This document shows positions 34,598 through 43,472 of a stretch of DNA of 64,000 nt, one piece after another (the stretch's first letter is position 1; each line of letters begins with the position of its first letter). The notes under the pieces were generated by a model. It did no database searches. It was not told the DNA's origin and saw only the letters and a program-made list of their open reading frames with translations. The position numbers were made by a program, and so were the translations under genes. Source of the stretch: Agitococcus lubricus (lineage in GTDB: Bacteria; Pseudomonadota; Gammaproteobacteria; Pseudomonadales; Moraxellaceae); NCBI RefSeq assembly GCF_003051055.1, contig NZ_QAON01000004.1:62001-126000 (forward strand), written 5' to 3'.

Positions 34598-35632
34598 TTA
34601 ACGGTTTGTAGACATTAACTTCTTCCAGATAACCCTAACAAAGGCCTGCAACCTAGGAGAGATCTTAAATAATAAACTTGCCATTAAAGGCACAAAACCA
34701 TTAATACTTAAACTATATGCAATGTATTTATTATACCATATATATAAATAACTTGGCGAGTAAATGCCGCAAACAACTTTTTTTCTAATATTTGCCAAAT
34801 CTTCTTCAGTATAAATCGTACTCAATGCATAAAAAACATTAGTAAATCGACTAGGAAATATCACCCCAGAATTTTCCCAATTTAAAACATTAAAATTAAT
34901 AACTAAAATCTTTTCCCACAACAACACATAGTCGTAATTAATATAAGACAAGTAAGGCAGTTTTATATTAAATCCTTTTTTATTTAACAATCTAATAGTT
35001 AAACTTTGCTCAGGAACATGCATTAAGTTTGTTGGCCCTGAATAATTCCCCCAAAGAGGATTATTTTTGCCTTCAGGTAAAAAAACATCTTCCTTACGAA
35101 ATAATTCATCACCCCATATTAATAATAAATCTTCTTTCGTACCAAACTGAACTAAATCACTCATATGAAATAGAAATGGATATTTTGTCGCTTTACGAAT
35201 ATATAAATTACTCATCGTCACAGGTTTGTTAAATAACCTATACTCTACTCCTAGCCCCGGTTCATACTCCTGAATCGATGTAATTTTATTACTAGTTAAA
35301 GCATGATCAGCTCTCATTTTTAATACATAAGGACGAGAAGCAAGCTGTACTCCAGCCTGAGTTGATAATAATTGTCTATTTATATTATTAGCGAAACCAT
35401 TAATATCTGGCATAGAACCTGGATCATTTGAGCGCACAACAAAGCAATCACCAAAGCCTTCTACACTATCTTTTTGCCATGTAGAAACAATAATCTCTGC
35501 TTCGGGCAAAAACTGTCGAATACTTTGAATGGCACGCAAACCTAAATCATTTTCTGGTTGTCCATCGCCACGACAAGTAGGTCCTTGCAACACCACAGTC
35601 ACATATTTTGAATCAATAATTTGCCCTGTCAT
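34598..35632 (-). CDS. WavE-family LPS biosynthesis protein
   Basis: A 344-residue protein of the WavE family, first met in the Vibrio cholerae LPS core cluster and thought to be a glycosyltransferase. The N-terminus VTVVLQGPTCRGDGQPENDLGLRAIQSIRQFLPEAEIIVSTW and RPYVLKMRADHALTSNKI (DXD-like) match the family. AT-rich, with many AAT/ATA/TTA codons unlike the flanking housekeeping genes. It is separated by 57 bp from the cupin gene and 25 bp from the GT4. Sugar specificity is unknown. Confidence 0.8.
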   Translation of the reverse strand: MTGQIIDSKYVTVVLQGPTCRGDGQPENDLGLRAIQSIRQFLPEAEIIVSTWQKDSVEGFGDCFVVRSNDPGSMPDINGFANNINRQLLSTQAGVQLASRPYVLKMRADHALTSNKITSIQEYEPGLGVEYRLFNKPVTMSNLYIRKATKYPFLFHMSDLVQFGTKEDLLLIWGDELFRKEDVFLPEGKNNPLWGNYSGPTNLMHVPEQSLTIRLLNKKGFNIKLPYLSYINYDYVLLWEKILVINFNVLNWENSGVIFPSRFTNVFYALSTIYTEEDLANIRKKVVCGIYSPSYLYIWYNKYIAYSLSINGFVPLMASLLFKISPRLQAFVRVIWKKLMSTNR

Positions 35633-35689
35633 CTCTCTCTAAACCATATATTATAAAAAAATGGGTAGCACCCAACACTTGTCGCTTAG

Positions 35690-36010
35690 CTAAACGACAT
35701 ATTTATCATCTTTAGCACTAGGTGACTTAACCACTACTGTGACTACATCAGTAATTGCTTTAAAGTCAGTAATAAACCCTGGCTCTAAAGTTAAAATATC
35801 ACCTGCTTTACAATTTCTATTAGCCATTAATGCTTCACCACTGACAATCACGGTAATTTCCGTTGCTACTTTATGATAATGAGGTGCTTCATAATCACCT
35901 GCCTTATAGGACTTAACGGCCACTTCTATATCTTTGCTTGGGAAGACAACAGGATTAAAATCACCCACAAACCAGCCCTTCACCATATTATCCAAGTGTT
36001 CAACTTTCAT
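35690..36010 (-). CDS. Small cupin-fold protein
   Basis: A 106-residue single-domain cupin. The metal-site pattern is recognisable in YEAPHYHKVATEITVIVSGEALMANRNC and LEPGFITDFKAITD. Its start shares one base with the stop of the upstream nucleotidyltransferase gene (TAATG), with GGAG 7 nt before. Cupins in such loci act as isomerases, epimerases or metal-dependent sensors. No specific family is recognised. Confidence 0.7.
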   Translation of the reverse strand: MKVEHLDNMVKGWFVGDFNPVVFPSKDIEVAVKSYKAGDYEAPHYHKVATEITVIVSGEALMANRNCKAGDILTLEPGFITDFKAITDVVTVVVKSPSAKDDKYVV

Positions 36011-36747
36011 TATTTTACTCCTACTTCAATCATATGCTCGTATTGCTCTAATTGGTGTTGCGACTTAATAGGATGGTATTGATTAATGCTAATTGGATAA
36101 ACCCCTATTTTCGCTTGACGCAAAATCAACTCATTAAATGTTGGACTAATATAAAACTTACCATCTACCTGAGCATCCTTTCTAATCATGGATTTTGCTG
36201 CTTCAACAAAAGCTCCTCCATGTGCATAGTAATAACAGCCAGCAATAGCATGACGACTAATGGGATTTTTTTCTGCAGCTTCAGACACTAAGCCCGATTG
36301 ATTTAAACGAACAAAAGAATAACGAGGATGTACTGATGAAAAGACAACTGCCCCAGCATCCAATTCACGTTGTTGAAAGTCTTTGATAACATCCGCAAAA
36401 GATACATCTAAAATATCATCAATGGTCAAAATCAATAATGGCTGGGTATGATCGATATATGATGCTGCTAATAAGGCAGAACAGGCAGCCCCTTTTGTCT
36501 CTTGATCAATAGCAATCACTTTTGAATTTGGCTTCAATAAAGCAATCACATTCTCTAAACGAAACTTTTTAACATCCATTGCTCTGGCAACAAATAACAT
36601 TTTTGCATCAGATAATGACTCACAAGCACTAATCAAATTTTCGATAATTGGTTTACCTTTAAACTCAATTAATGCTGTAGGAAAACTACTAATACCATCA
36701 GCAAATACTCTATCAGGCCCAGCCATTAAAACAATAATATTTAACAT
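36010..36747 (-). CDS. Nucleotidyltransferase-like protein with altered nucleotide-binding motif
   Basis: A 245-residue protein that resembles the nucleotidyltransferase at 38001-38759 over its whole length (GAACSALLAASYIDHTQPLLILTIDDILD against the paralog's GAACTVLAAKDLINNNDPLMIANCDQYID). The usual opening GxGxR loop is changed: here MAGPDRVFADG replaces MAGLGSRFAKVG, and IDDIL replaces the NCDQ segment. It may have a changed substrate, or act as a regulatory or inactive partner. It overlaps the HAD gene by 7 bp and the cupin by 1 bp. Confidence 0.7.
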   Translation of the reverse strand: MLNIIVLMAGPDRVFADGISSFPTALIEFKGKPIIENLISACESLSDAKMLFVARAMDVKKFRLENVIALLKPNSKVIAIDQETKGAACSALLAASYIDHTQPLLILTIDDILDVSFADVIKDFQQRELDAGAVVFSSVHPRYSFVRLNQSGLVSEAAEKNPISRHAIAGCYYYAHGGAFVEAAKSMIRKDAQVDGKFYISPTFNELILRQAKIGVYPISINQYHPIKSQHQLEQYEHMIEVGVK

Positions 36748-37376
36748 GCTGTCTCTCCTTGCTCAATCTGTTGAATACGCGCCAAAATATTATCAAAGTT
36801 AACATCACTAACATCTTGCACGACTAGCAGATGCGCACCAGAGGCTTTGGCCGCACGAATACCATTTTCGTTATCTTCCAAAATTAGACACTCTTGCGGC
36901 GTTAGTCCTAAATCACTAATTGCTTTTAAATACATCTCTGGATGTGGTTTTGCTTGTTTCACATGTTCATTACTGATTTGTATATCAAGATATTTAGCCA
37001 AATGACTTCTATCCATCATCACATGCACAGTTTGTGCAATCGAATTAGACGCTACAGCCAATTTATAGCCCATGCTTTTTAATGTTGATAATGCATGTTC
37101 ATGATTAAATCTGGGTTTACATTGAGTATAAACGATTTCCATCGTATAAATTTGCTTCATTTCATTTATAAAACTATGTAATGCTGTTGGTAACCCTGCC
37201 TGTACAGATAACATTTCTAATTTTTTTTTGGTTGGTAAGCCATCAAAAGTAGTTAAGTGATCATAACGAGAAATACTGTAACCAAATAACTCTAATGCTC
37301 GGTTTAACGCCTCATAGTGCCACTCTTTAGCTTCAATTAAGACACCGTCCATATCAAAAATAACTGCTTTAATCAT
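36741..37376 (-). CDS. HAD-family phosphatase, beta-phosphoglucomutase-like
   Basis: A 211-residue HAD protein. Motif I is IFDMDGVLIEAKEWHYEAL, followed by a helical cap; motif II ASNSIAQT, motif III Lys in KQAKPHPEMY, motif IV LILEDNENGIRAAKASGA. It is closest in style to beta-phosphoglucomutases and small-molecule phosphatases. Set between a GDPD-like and a nucleotidyltransferase gene (overlaps of 8 and 7 bp), it probably prepares or trims a phosphorylated building block for the surface glycan. Confidence 0.8.
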   Translation of the reverse strand: MIKAVIFDMDGVLIEAKEWHYEALNRALELFGYSISRYDHLTTFDGLPTKKKLEMLSVQAGLPTALHSFINEMKQIYTMEIVYTQCKPRFNHEHALSTLKSMGYKLAVASNSIAQTVHVMMDRSHLAKYLDIQISNEHVKQAKPHPEMYLKAISDLGLTPQECLILEDNENGIRAAKASGAHLLVVQDVSDVNFDNILARIQQIEQGETAC

Positions 37377-38004
37377 TGCCTAATCCTAAAAATTTTACAG
37401 CCTCTTCGGGTACATCTGTACATAACAACAAATTAGGGTGTTTATATAAATTATCATCTAAGAGCATTTGCCATAAATTATGATAAGGTCGGCCATGTAA
37501 TTCTGGTGAAACAATACATACTTGCTTGCCGTCATCTAAAAAACGCTGAATATCTTTTGCTTGATACCAAGTATCAAAAAAAGCATCTAACCAAATTCCT
37601 TTTACTTGCTCATAACAGCAAGGTTGCTTTTCTATATCACTCATACGGGCAAATACTTTTAAATCATGCTTTAAACATTGCACCATATCTGGAATAGACA
37701 TATCAAATAAAAAGTAATTTTGATAATCATAATCAGCCAAAATTTGCTTTACTTTTACCGCAAGACCATCTGCTTTAATATTTAACGCTAATGGTAATTT
37801 TGTTTTTTGAGGCCATAATGCTAAAAAGTCAGCAAATGTCATCTCTTGACCGATTGGCATATCGTGAGAAATAACTAATTGCCCCAAACAATCACGTATA
37901 TCAGTTTCAGTACCAAAACCTAAGGAAATAGACCTGTTAAACGCCGTGAGTGTATTTTTTTCTTCTTTAGTTAGCCAATAACCGCGATGACTCAATACAA
38001 TCAT
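37369..38004 (-). CDS. Glycerophosphodiester phosphodiesterase-like protein
   Basis: A 211-residue protein with the GDPD TIM-barrel opening: VLSHRGYWLTKEEKNTLTAF, FGTETDIRDCLGQLVISHDMPIG (metal-binding Glu/Asp and the second catalytic His), and LNIKADGLAVKV. It is short for a GDPD and has no signal peptide. Rather than lipid turnover it may act on a glycerophosphate or related diester made for the glycan (inference from position). The start overlaps the nucleotidyltransferase stop (ATGA). Confidence 0.78.
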   Translation of the reverse strand: MIVLSHRGYWLTKEEKNTLTAFNRSISLGFGTETDIRDCLGQLVISHDMPIGQEMTFADFLALWPQKTKLPLALNIKADGLAVKVKQILADYDYQNYFLFDMSIPDMVQCLKHDLKVFARMSDIEKQPCCYEQVKGIWLDAFFDTWYQAKDIQRFLDDGKQVCIVSPELHGRPYHNLWQMLLDDNLYKHPNLLLCTDVPEEAVKFLGLGND

Positions 38005-38759
38005 AACTCAATCCTTGAAGTCACATCTTTTGAGAGTGACAATGCTAAAAAATAATCTAAATCAGCAGGAATACCCAAGCCATACATACCCTGACCTTCA
38101 CCACCAATATTCCATATACCAATTTTTTTATTGGTCACTAAACGATTATATACAGGTGCAACATAAAACTCATTATTAACACGCTCATTATCTGCAATCA
38201 TTGCCTCAGCAGCACTCACAAAATCGTATCCATGACTAAAATTATAGATACCTACCGTTGCTTCATTAGATATCACTTTCTTTTCGGCAACTTGAGTGAC
38301 TAATTGCTCATCATTTAAAGCAGCAAAAGACCATTTGGGGTCATCTGCTGTCATTGTCATAATCATCCCATCCAAATGTCTATTATCAATTTCGGCCAAG
38401 TAGTGGTTAATGTTAGCATCAATATATTGGTCACAATTGGCTATCATCAAAGGATCATTATTATTAATTAAATCTTTAGCAGCCAAAACAGTACAAGCTG
38501 CACCCTCTGTTAAACCATCAAGTAATACCAGTTCCACATTTGGACACCAAATGGATAGTTTTGTTGCTAAATCATAATCTTGCACATGCTGTCGTTGGCA
38601 AATAATAATAAAACGATGTTCTTGGATTGGCTTTAAATTCTCTAAAACCAATTTAATCATAGGAATGCCATGCACAGGGATTAGCGGCTTTGGATCTGTA
38701 TAACCAACCTTAGCAAAACGACTTCCCAAGCCTGCCATGGGAATTACTATATTCAACAT
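38001..38759 (-). CDS. Sugar-phosphate/cytidylyl-type nucleotidyltransferase
   Basis: A 252-residue enzyme with an N-terminal NTP-binding loop IPMAGLGSRFAKVGYTDPKPLIPVHG, and the metal-site segment MIANCDQYIDAN. Family members activate sugar phosphates or similar small molecules with a nucleotide. GGGGG and AAGG precede the ATG. It opens the five-gene overlapping block NTase-GDPD-HAD-NTase2-cupin. The substrate is unknown; a non-hexose such as glycerol phosphate is possible given the GDPD-like neighbour. Confidence 0.82.
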   Translation of the reverse strand: MLNIVIPMAGLGSRFAKVGYTDPKPLIPVHGIPMIKLVLENLKPIQEHRFIIICQRQHVQDYDLATKLSIWCPNVELVLLDGLTEGAACTVLAAKDLINNNDPLMIANCDQYIDANINHYLAEIDNRHLDGMIMTMTADDPKWSFAALNDEQLVTQVAEKKVISNEATVGIYNFSHGYDFVSAAEAMIADNERVNNEFYVAPVYNRLVTNKKIGIWNIGGEGQGMYGLGIPADLDYFLALSLSKDVTSRIEL

Positions 38760-38780
38760 CCTTTACCCCCTTAATTTGTT

Positions 38781-39485
38781 TCAAAAAAAACCTGTCTCTA
38801 TAACTTTACCATGATCTAACTTAATATAACGCTGGCAAAACAACTCTGCATGTTCAGGAACGTGCGTCACTAGAATAAGCGTTAGTCCGTGATTCTGCAT
38901 ATCTCGAATTTTTCTATGGCATTTTTCCTGAAAATAAGCATCACCAACCGCAAGTACCTCGTCTGCAATTAAAATAGAGGGTGACGAATATACTGCTATT
39001 GCAAAACCCAAGCGCATAGCCATGCCTGATGAATAGTTTTTCACAGGCGTATCAATAAAGTCGCCCAACTCAGCGAAATCCGTAATCTCTTGATATTTTT
39101 CGGTAATTTCTTGATTAGACATTCCCAATAAGCAACCATTCAAATAAATATTTTCTTGGCCAGTCAATTCAGGATGAAAGCCCGCTCCTAATTCAATTAA
39201 CGGCGCCAGACGGCCATTAATTGTCACTTTACCAAGCGTTGGCTTATAAACCCCAGAAATTAGCTTCATCAAGGTGCTTTTACCACAACCGTTATGCCCC
39301 AAAAAAGCAATACTTTCACCATGATTAATCGTAAAGTTTATATCCTTAAGAGCCCAAAACTCCTCCAAATGGCTACGATATGTCTTGTTAGTAATACTCG
39401 AAATTTTTTGTTTTATAGACATACTGGCATTATGTTTAAGGATAAACCTTTTACTAACAGCATTTACAGAGATTGCTACTGTCAT
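38781..39485 (-). CDS. ABC-transporter ATPase for polysaccharide export (KpsT/Wzt-like)
   Basis: A 234-residue ATPase. Walker A is GHNGCGKSTLMKLISG, signature NYSSGMAMRLGFAIAV, Walker B ILIADEVLAVGD and switch His in LVTHVPEH. The start ATG shares a base with the wzm stop (TGATG), 5 nt after GAGGTG; a TTG just upstream is less likely. The protein stops after the nucleotide-binding domain, so it has no C-terminal glycan-binding module as in O9a-type Wzt; it is KpsT-like in size. With the permease it exports undecaprenyl- or lipid-linked polysaccharide. Confidence 0.92.
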   Translation of the reverse strand: MTVAISVNAVSKRFILKHNASMSIKQKISSITNKTYRSHLEEFWALKDINFTINHGESIAFLGHNGCGKSTLMKLISGVYKPTLGKVTINGRLAPLIELGAGFHPELTGQENIYLNGCLLGMSNQEITEKYQEITDFAELGDFIDTPVKNYSSGMAMRLGFAIAVYSSPSILIADEVLAVGDAYFQEKCHRKIRDMQNHGLTLILVTHVPEHAELFCQRYIKLDHGKVIETGFF

Positions 39486-40243
39486 CAAATCACCTCAACA
39501 ACCGTATCTTTTTTAGTTTGATAAATAAAGTAAGCTATCAAACCAACCAAGATTGTATAACCAATAGCCAATATAAAATAGATAGGTTTATCAAATGGTG
39601 CAGATGATGTAAGCATTTCCTGAAAAATGACTATAAAAATTGCTACTGGGTTAAAGTAGTAGAAATTACTAAATAACTCTGGAACTGATCGCCAATTATA
39701 AACCACAGGACTTAGCCAAAATAATGCTTGTAATAGTACATCTGTTATATATCGAAGATCCCTAAATGAAACATATAAGAAAGACAATATCACAGATATG
39801 GAAAAGCAAAATGATACATACAAAACAACAAACAGTAAATAATAAATAACAAACAAGGAAAATCCAAAATTAAAAAAGATATACAAAAGATAAAAAAATA
39901 TGATCAAGACCCAGAAAAAAAATGTCACACAAAAGGTAGAGATATTTATAAAAATTTTAGGAATATCGACCTTTTTCATTAACCAAGAATTACTAATTAA
40001 TATATCACAACCCTGAGAAACAACTTGTGCAAAAAAATACCAATGTAAATATCCTGTTACTACTAATAATGGGTTGGCTCGGTCTTTTAAGGGCAATATA
40101 TAAGTAAATAGAAATGTATAAAAAATAGCAAATAATGTTGGAGGCAATAATGACCAAATGACGCCTAGCCATGATCCCATATAACGTATTTTTAATTCCT
40201 TTCGGAACAAATTAATAAACAAGTCATAGCGATTAACTAACAT
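39485..40243 (-). CDS. ABC-transporter permease for polysaccharide export (KpsM/Wzm-like)
   Basis: A 252-residue ABC-2 type permease with six hydrophobic helices. The characteristic opening LFINLFRKELKIRYMGSWLGVIWSLLPPTLFAIFYTFLF and FFAQVVSQGCDILISNSWLMKKVDIPK are conserved; the end shows QALFWLSPVVYNW and YYFNPVAIFIVIFQEML. Very AT-rich and Phe/Tyr/Ile-rich. It forms the transporter with the adjacent ATPase. No polymerase (Wzy) or flippase (Wzx) gene was found in the locus, in line with ABC export. Confidence 0.92.
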   Translation of the reverse strand: MLVNRYDLFINLFRKELKIRYMGSWLGVIWSLLPPTLFAIFYTFLFTYILPLKDRANPLLVVTGYLHWYFFAQVVSQGCDILISNSWLMKKVDIPKIFINISTFCVTFFFWVLIIFFYLLYIFFNFGFSLFVIYYLLFVVLYVSFCFSISVILSFLYVSFRDLRYITDVLLQALFWLSPVVYNWRSVPELFSNFYYFNPVAIFIVIFQEMLTSSAPFDKPIYFILAIGYTILVGLIAYFIYQTKKDTVVEVI

Positions 40244-40362
40244 TTTAAAATCCCAACACAGAAAGGCATATTAAACTCAATGGAATATAAATAATATAGT
40301 TTGATAAAACGTAATTTTATAAACATATATCTTTAATTGCCATTTCTAATTTATAGCATAGA

Positions 40363-42219
40363 CTACAATTCTAATCTTTGCGAGGATATAAACCCTAAGG
40401 GCAAATAAGCAAGGCGTTGATATATCGCTAAAACATTATTTTCTTGGCATAGTTTTTCTAGGACATCTAATTCCTCCATTAACGAGATATAACGCATATA
40501 TGACTCTAGTGCTCGATAAATTCTTGGATGCTCAGTAGTTTCATTATAATTATCTACTAATAGTTCCTCAAATAGTTTTTCACCTGCACGTAATCCTGTG
40601 TATTGAATATCAATACCATCTGGATACTCTTCACTTTTTACATGGTGTCCCATCAAATGAATCATCCGCTTAGCTAAATCGGCAATACGCACAGGTTCAC
40701 CCATATCCAACAAAAACACATCACCCCCTTTAGCCATCGCACTCGTCTGAATAACCAACTGTGCTGCTTCAGGAATCGTCATAAAATAACGAATCACATC
40801 GGGATGGGTCACCGTGACTGGCCCACCTTGTCGTATTTGCTCCTTAAACAAAGGCACAACCGACCCCGAGGAACCCAAGACATTGCCAAAACGCACCATA
40901 CAAAAACAGGTTTCAGGTTGTTGTTGGGCAAAGGCTTGTAATATTAATTCCGCTAAACGTTTAGTCGCTCCCATGATATTGGTAGGGCGCACCGCTTTAT
41001 CTGTGGAAATCAGGACAAAGGTTTTTACCTGTGCCGCTAAGGCGGCCTGTGCGGCGGCTAAAGTACCAAAGACATTATTAGCCACCCCTTCAACAATATT
41101 TGCCTCAACCAAAGGCACATGCTTATAAGCGGCGGCATGAAAAACGGTATCAATACGGTGTTTTATAAAAAGCTGTTGTAAGGTATCTTGCTGTCTGACC
41201 GAGCCTAATACTGGAATAATAGTGGTATTTGTATCCGCTAACAAACGATGTAACTCTTGGTCAATTTGATACAAAGCATATTCGCTTTGCTCGTATAAGA
41301 CCAGCGTGGTTGGCTGGAGCGTCATAATTTGTCGGCATAATTCGCTGCCAATCGAGCCACCTGCCCCTGTCACTAATACATTTTTATGGCTGATTTGTGC
41401 CGACATTAATTCTGCACGCGCGGGGACGACATCTCGCCCCAATAAATCTTCGACATCAACATCTTTAATGTCATCTAAACGTGCACGTCCCGAGACAATA
41501 TCCGTCATCGCAGGTACGGTAGATACTTTTAACTCGTGGGATTCTAAGGCTAACAAAATCTCCCGACGACGTGATTGCGATAAGGACGGAATTGCCAACA
41601 AGATTTGTTTAACGTCATATTGCTCAATCAGCCACGCCAAGGTATCGGGCGCCCCCACTTTGAGGCCATAAATCATCATTCCCTGTAGACGTGTCTTGTC
41701 GTCTACAAAGGCAACAGGACGGTATTCATGGCTTTGATGTAGACTGAGTGCTAACTGAGAACCCGTGACGCCTGCGCCATAAATCACGACAGGAATACGG
41801 CCTTTTTGTTGAGGCCGTCTGAGATAGGCTTGAGCGATGAACCGAGAGGCAATCACTAATGCACCTGCCACCAAGATATAAATGATGGGGGTGGAACGTG
41901 GTAATTCTGCACGCAAAAACATAATTGCTGTTGATAATAATAACGCGGAAATCAAAAGCGCACGCATAATCAGTGCCACGGTATGCGCACTGACATAACG
42001 AATCATCCAGCGATACAAGCCCAACACGGCAAAGGCAGAAACGCCACTCAGTGCCGCCACCAACATACATAAGAAGTGTTCTAAGTTAGTCGGCGTCCAC
42101 CACATACCGTAGCGCAGTGACAATGCCAACCATAAGCCAATCATTAGCAATACCGTATCGGTAATAATCATGATGGCAACTTTGACTTGCCTCGATAACA
42201 TGACTAGCGCTTGTAGCAT
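40363..42219 (-). CDS. UDP-sugar 4,6-dehydratase, WbpM/PglF-type
   Basis: A 618-residue inner-membrane enzyme that converts UDP-GlcNAc to the 4-keto-6-deoxy sugar. Four N-terminal helices are followed by a first Rossmann domain (VVIYGAGVTGSQLALSL), then the catalytic SDR domain from about residue 280: VTGAGGSIGSELCRQI, FHAAAYKHVPLVE and ISTDKAVRPTNIMGATKRLAE, where Met replaces the usual Tyr of YxxxK, as in WbpM. It fits the DegT aminotransferase at the end of the locus. A gene-free 119 bp separates it from the permease. Confidence 0.93.
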   Translation of the reverse strand: MLQALVMLSRQVKVAIMIITDTVLLMIGLWLALSLRYGMWWTPTNLEHFLCMLVAALSGVSAFAVLGLYRWMIRYVSAHTVALIMRALLISALLLSTAIMFLRAELPRSTPIIYILVAGALVIASRFIAQAYLRRPQQKGRIPVVIYGAGVTGSQLALSLHQSHEYRPVAFVDDKTRLQGMMIYGLKVGAPDTLAWLIEQYDVKQILLAIPSLSQSRRREILLALESHELKVSTVPAMTDIVSGRARLDDIKDVDVEDLLGRDVVPARAELMSAQISHKNVLVTGAGGSIGSELCRQIMTLQPTTLVLYEQSEYALYQIDQELHRLLADTNTTIIPVLGSVRQQDTLQQLFIKHRIDTVFHAAAYKHVPLVEANIVEGVANNVFGTLAAAQAALAAQVKTFVLISTDKAVRPTNIMGATKRLAELILQAFAQQQPETCFCMVRFGNVLGSSGSVVPLFKEQIRQGGPVTVTHPDVIRYFMTIPEAAQLVIQTSAMAKGGDVFLLDMGEPVRIADLAKRMIHLMGHHVKSEEYPDGIDIQYTGLRAGEKLFEELLVDNYNETTEHPRIYRALESYMRYISLMEELDVLEKLCQENNVLAIYQRLAYLPLGFISSQRLEL

Positions 42220-42617
42220 TCCTTGACCTTTATGACGTTTGGAAGATGGAGTAATAGCATTGAGTTCAGCAAAATAGATAGATATCTTGCATAGCGCTGT
42301 CGTTCATGCTGCCTAATACATGCATATATCAATCCGTGAAACAGCTCAACAGACTAGACCACCATTTGCCTAAGGGCATCACATGACAACACAACACAGC
42401 CAGCATCATAGACGCTTTCATGCGATATGTTTTGTGGGTACGCTCATCTGCCATTGTGGTCTAGGCGCGCGATAATAGCAGAATTGCCAGACCTGCTCAA
42501 AACCTAATAACAGGATTTAGCCAATTGCACACAAGACTTAGACAGAGCCTCAGAGGTGTCAATGGCATCAGCCCTATTTTTGTCTTAAAAACACACGGAG
42601 AACCGTTAGTTGAAACA
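42220..42617. other. 398-bp intergenic region between the dehydratase and rmlD
   Basis: No gene is supported here; short open frames are not gene-like. It holds no recognised ops/JUMPstart element, terminator with T-run, or repeat. It probably contains a promoter for the leftward dehydratase-to-DegT genes, but none can be assigned by eye. Two nearby AT-rich stretches (about 42245-42300) could serve as a -10 region. Confidence 0.5.
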
Positions 42618-43472
42618 TCAAGCACCAGATACCAACTCATCCCATACCCAACGCCAATGCGGGATATGTAGGACAAAATCTTGTTGCAACTTCGTAGTTG
42701 CCAAGCAAGAGTTACGCGGACGTTGCGCGGGCGTCGGATACTCATCGGTACTAATTGGGATAATGGGTGTCGTGTAACCCAACTTATCGGCAATGGCTTG
42801 GGCAAACTCATACCACGAGCAATCACCTGTCGACGTGAGATGATAAATACCATTATGCTGCCATGTCTTGGTGGATTGCGTCATGATATGTGCGGTGATT
42901 TGCGCAATTAAACGTGACCACGTGGGCGCACCCACTTGGTCTGCGACTACACGAAGTTGTGGCTTTTCTTGTAATAAACGTTGCATGGTTAAAAAAAAGT
43001 TTTTGCCACGTTCACCATATACCCAGCTCGTCCGCAAAATAAGATAGCGTGTAGCCACGGCTTGAATGGCTTGTTCACCCGCTAATTTAGTTTGGCCATA
43101 GACATTTAAGGGATTAGGACTATCTGTCTCGATATATGCTGTTTTCTTGCTACCATCAAACACGTAGTCCGTCGAATAATGGATTAAACTCGCGCCCAGT
43201 GTTTTTGCTTCTTCTGCTAACAACTGTGGCAGTGTCGCGTTGATACGGTATGCCATCTCTGATTCAGTTTCGGCTAAGTCAACTGCCGTATAAGCAGCCG
43301 CATTGATGATGTGTGTGGGTTTTAGTGTTCTTAGTAACCGTAGAACCGCATCCATATCACTTAAATCGACCTGACGACGGTCAACACCGTAGACGGTTTG
43401 CGCCTGCGTCAGCAGACTGCGTTTAAGCTCCCAACCCACTTGACCTTGTTGCCCTAATAATAAAATGGTCAT
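42618..43472 (-). CDS. rmlD: dTDP-4-dehydrorhamnose reductase
   Basis: A 284-residue SDR enzyme catalysing the last step to dTDP-L-rhamnose. The NADP loop is LLGQQGQVGWELKRSL, the active site STDYVFDG...PLNVYGQTKLAGE contains YxxxK, and RTSWVYGERGKNFFLTM is family-specific. The start overlaps rmlC by ATGA. Last gene of the rmlBACD cassette. Confidence 0.95.
   Translation of the reverse strand: MTILLLGQQGQVGWELKRSLLTQAQTVYGVDRRQVDLSDMDAVLRLLRTLKPTHIINAAAYTAVDLAETESEMAYRINATLPQLLAEEAKTLGASLIHYSTDYVFDGSKKTAYIETDSPNPLNVYGQTKLAGEQAIQAVATRYLILRTSWVYGERGKNFFLTMQRLLQEKPQLRVVADQVGAPTWSRLIAQITAHIMTQSTKTWQHNGIYHLTSTGDCSWYEFAQAIADKLGYTTPIIPISTDEYPTPAQRPRNSCLATTKLQQDFVLHIPHWRWVWDELVSGA

Noticed and set aside
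42497-42853. Leftward frame between the dehydratase and rmlD
   Set aside because: Most of it overlaps rmlD in another frame; the remaining part has no start signal or family pattern.
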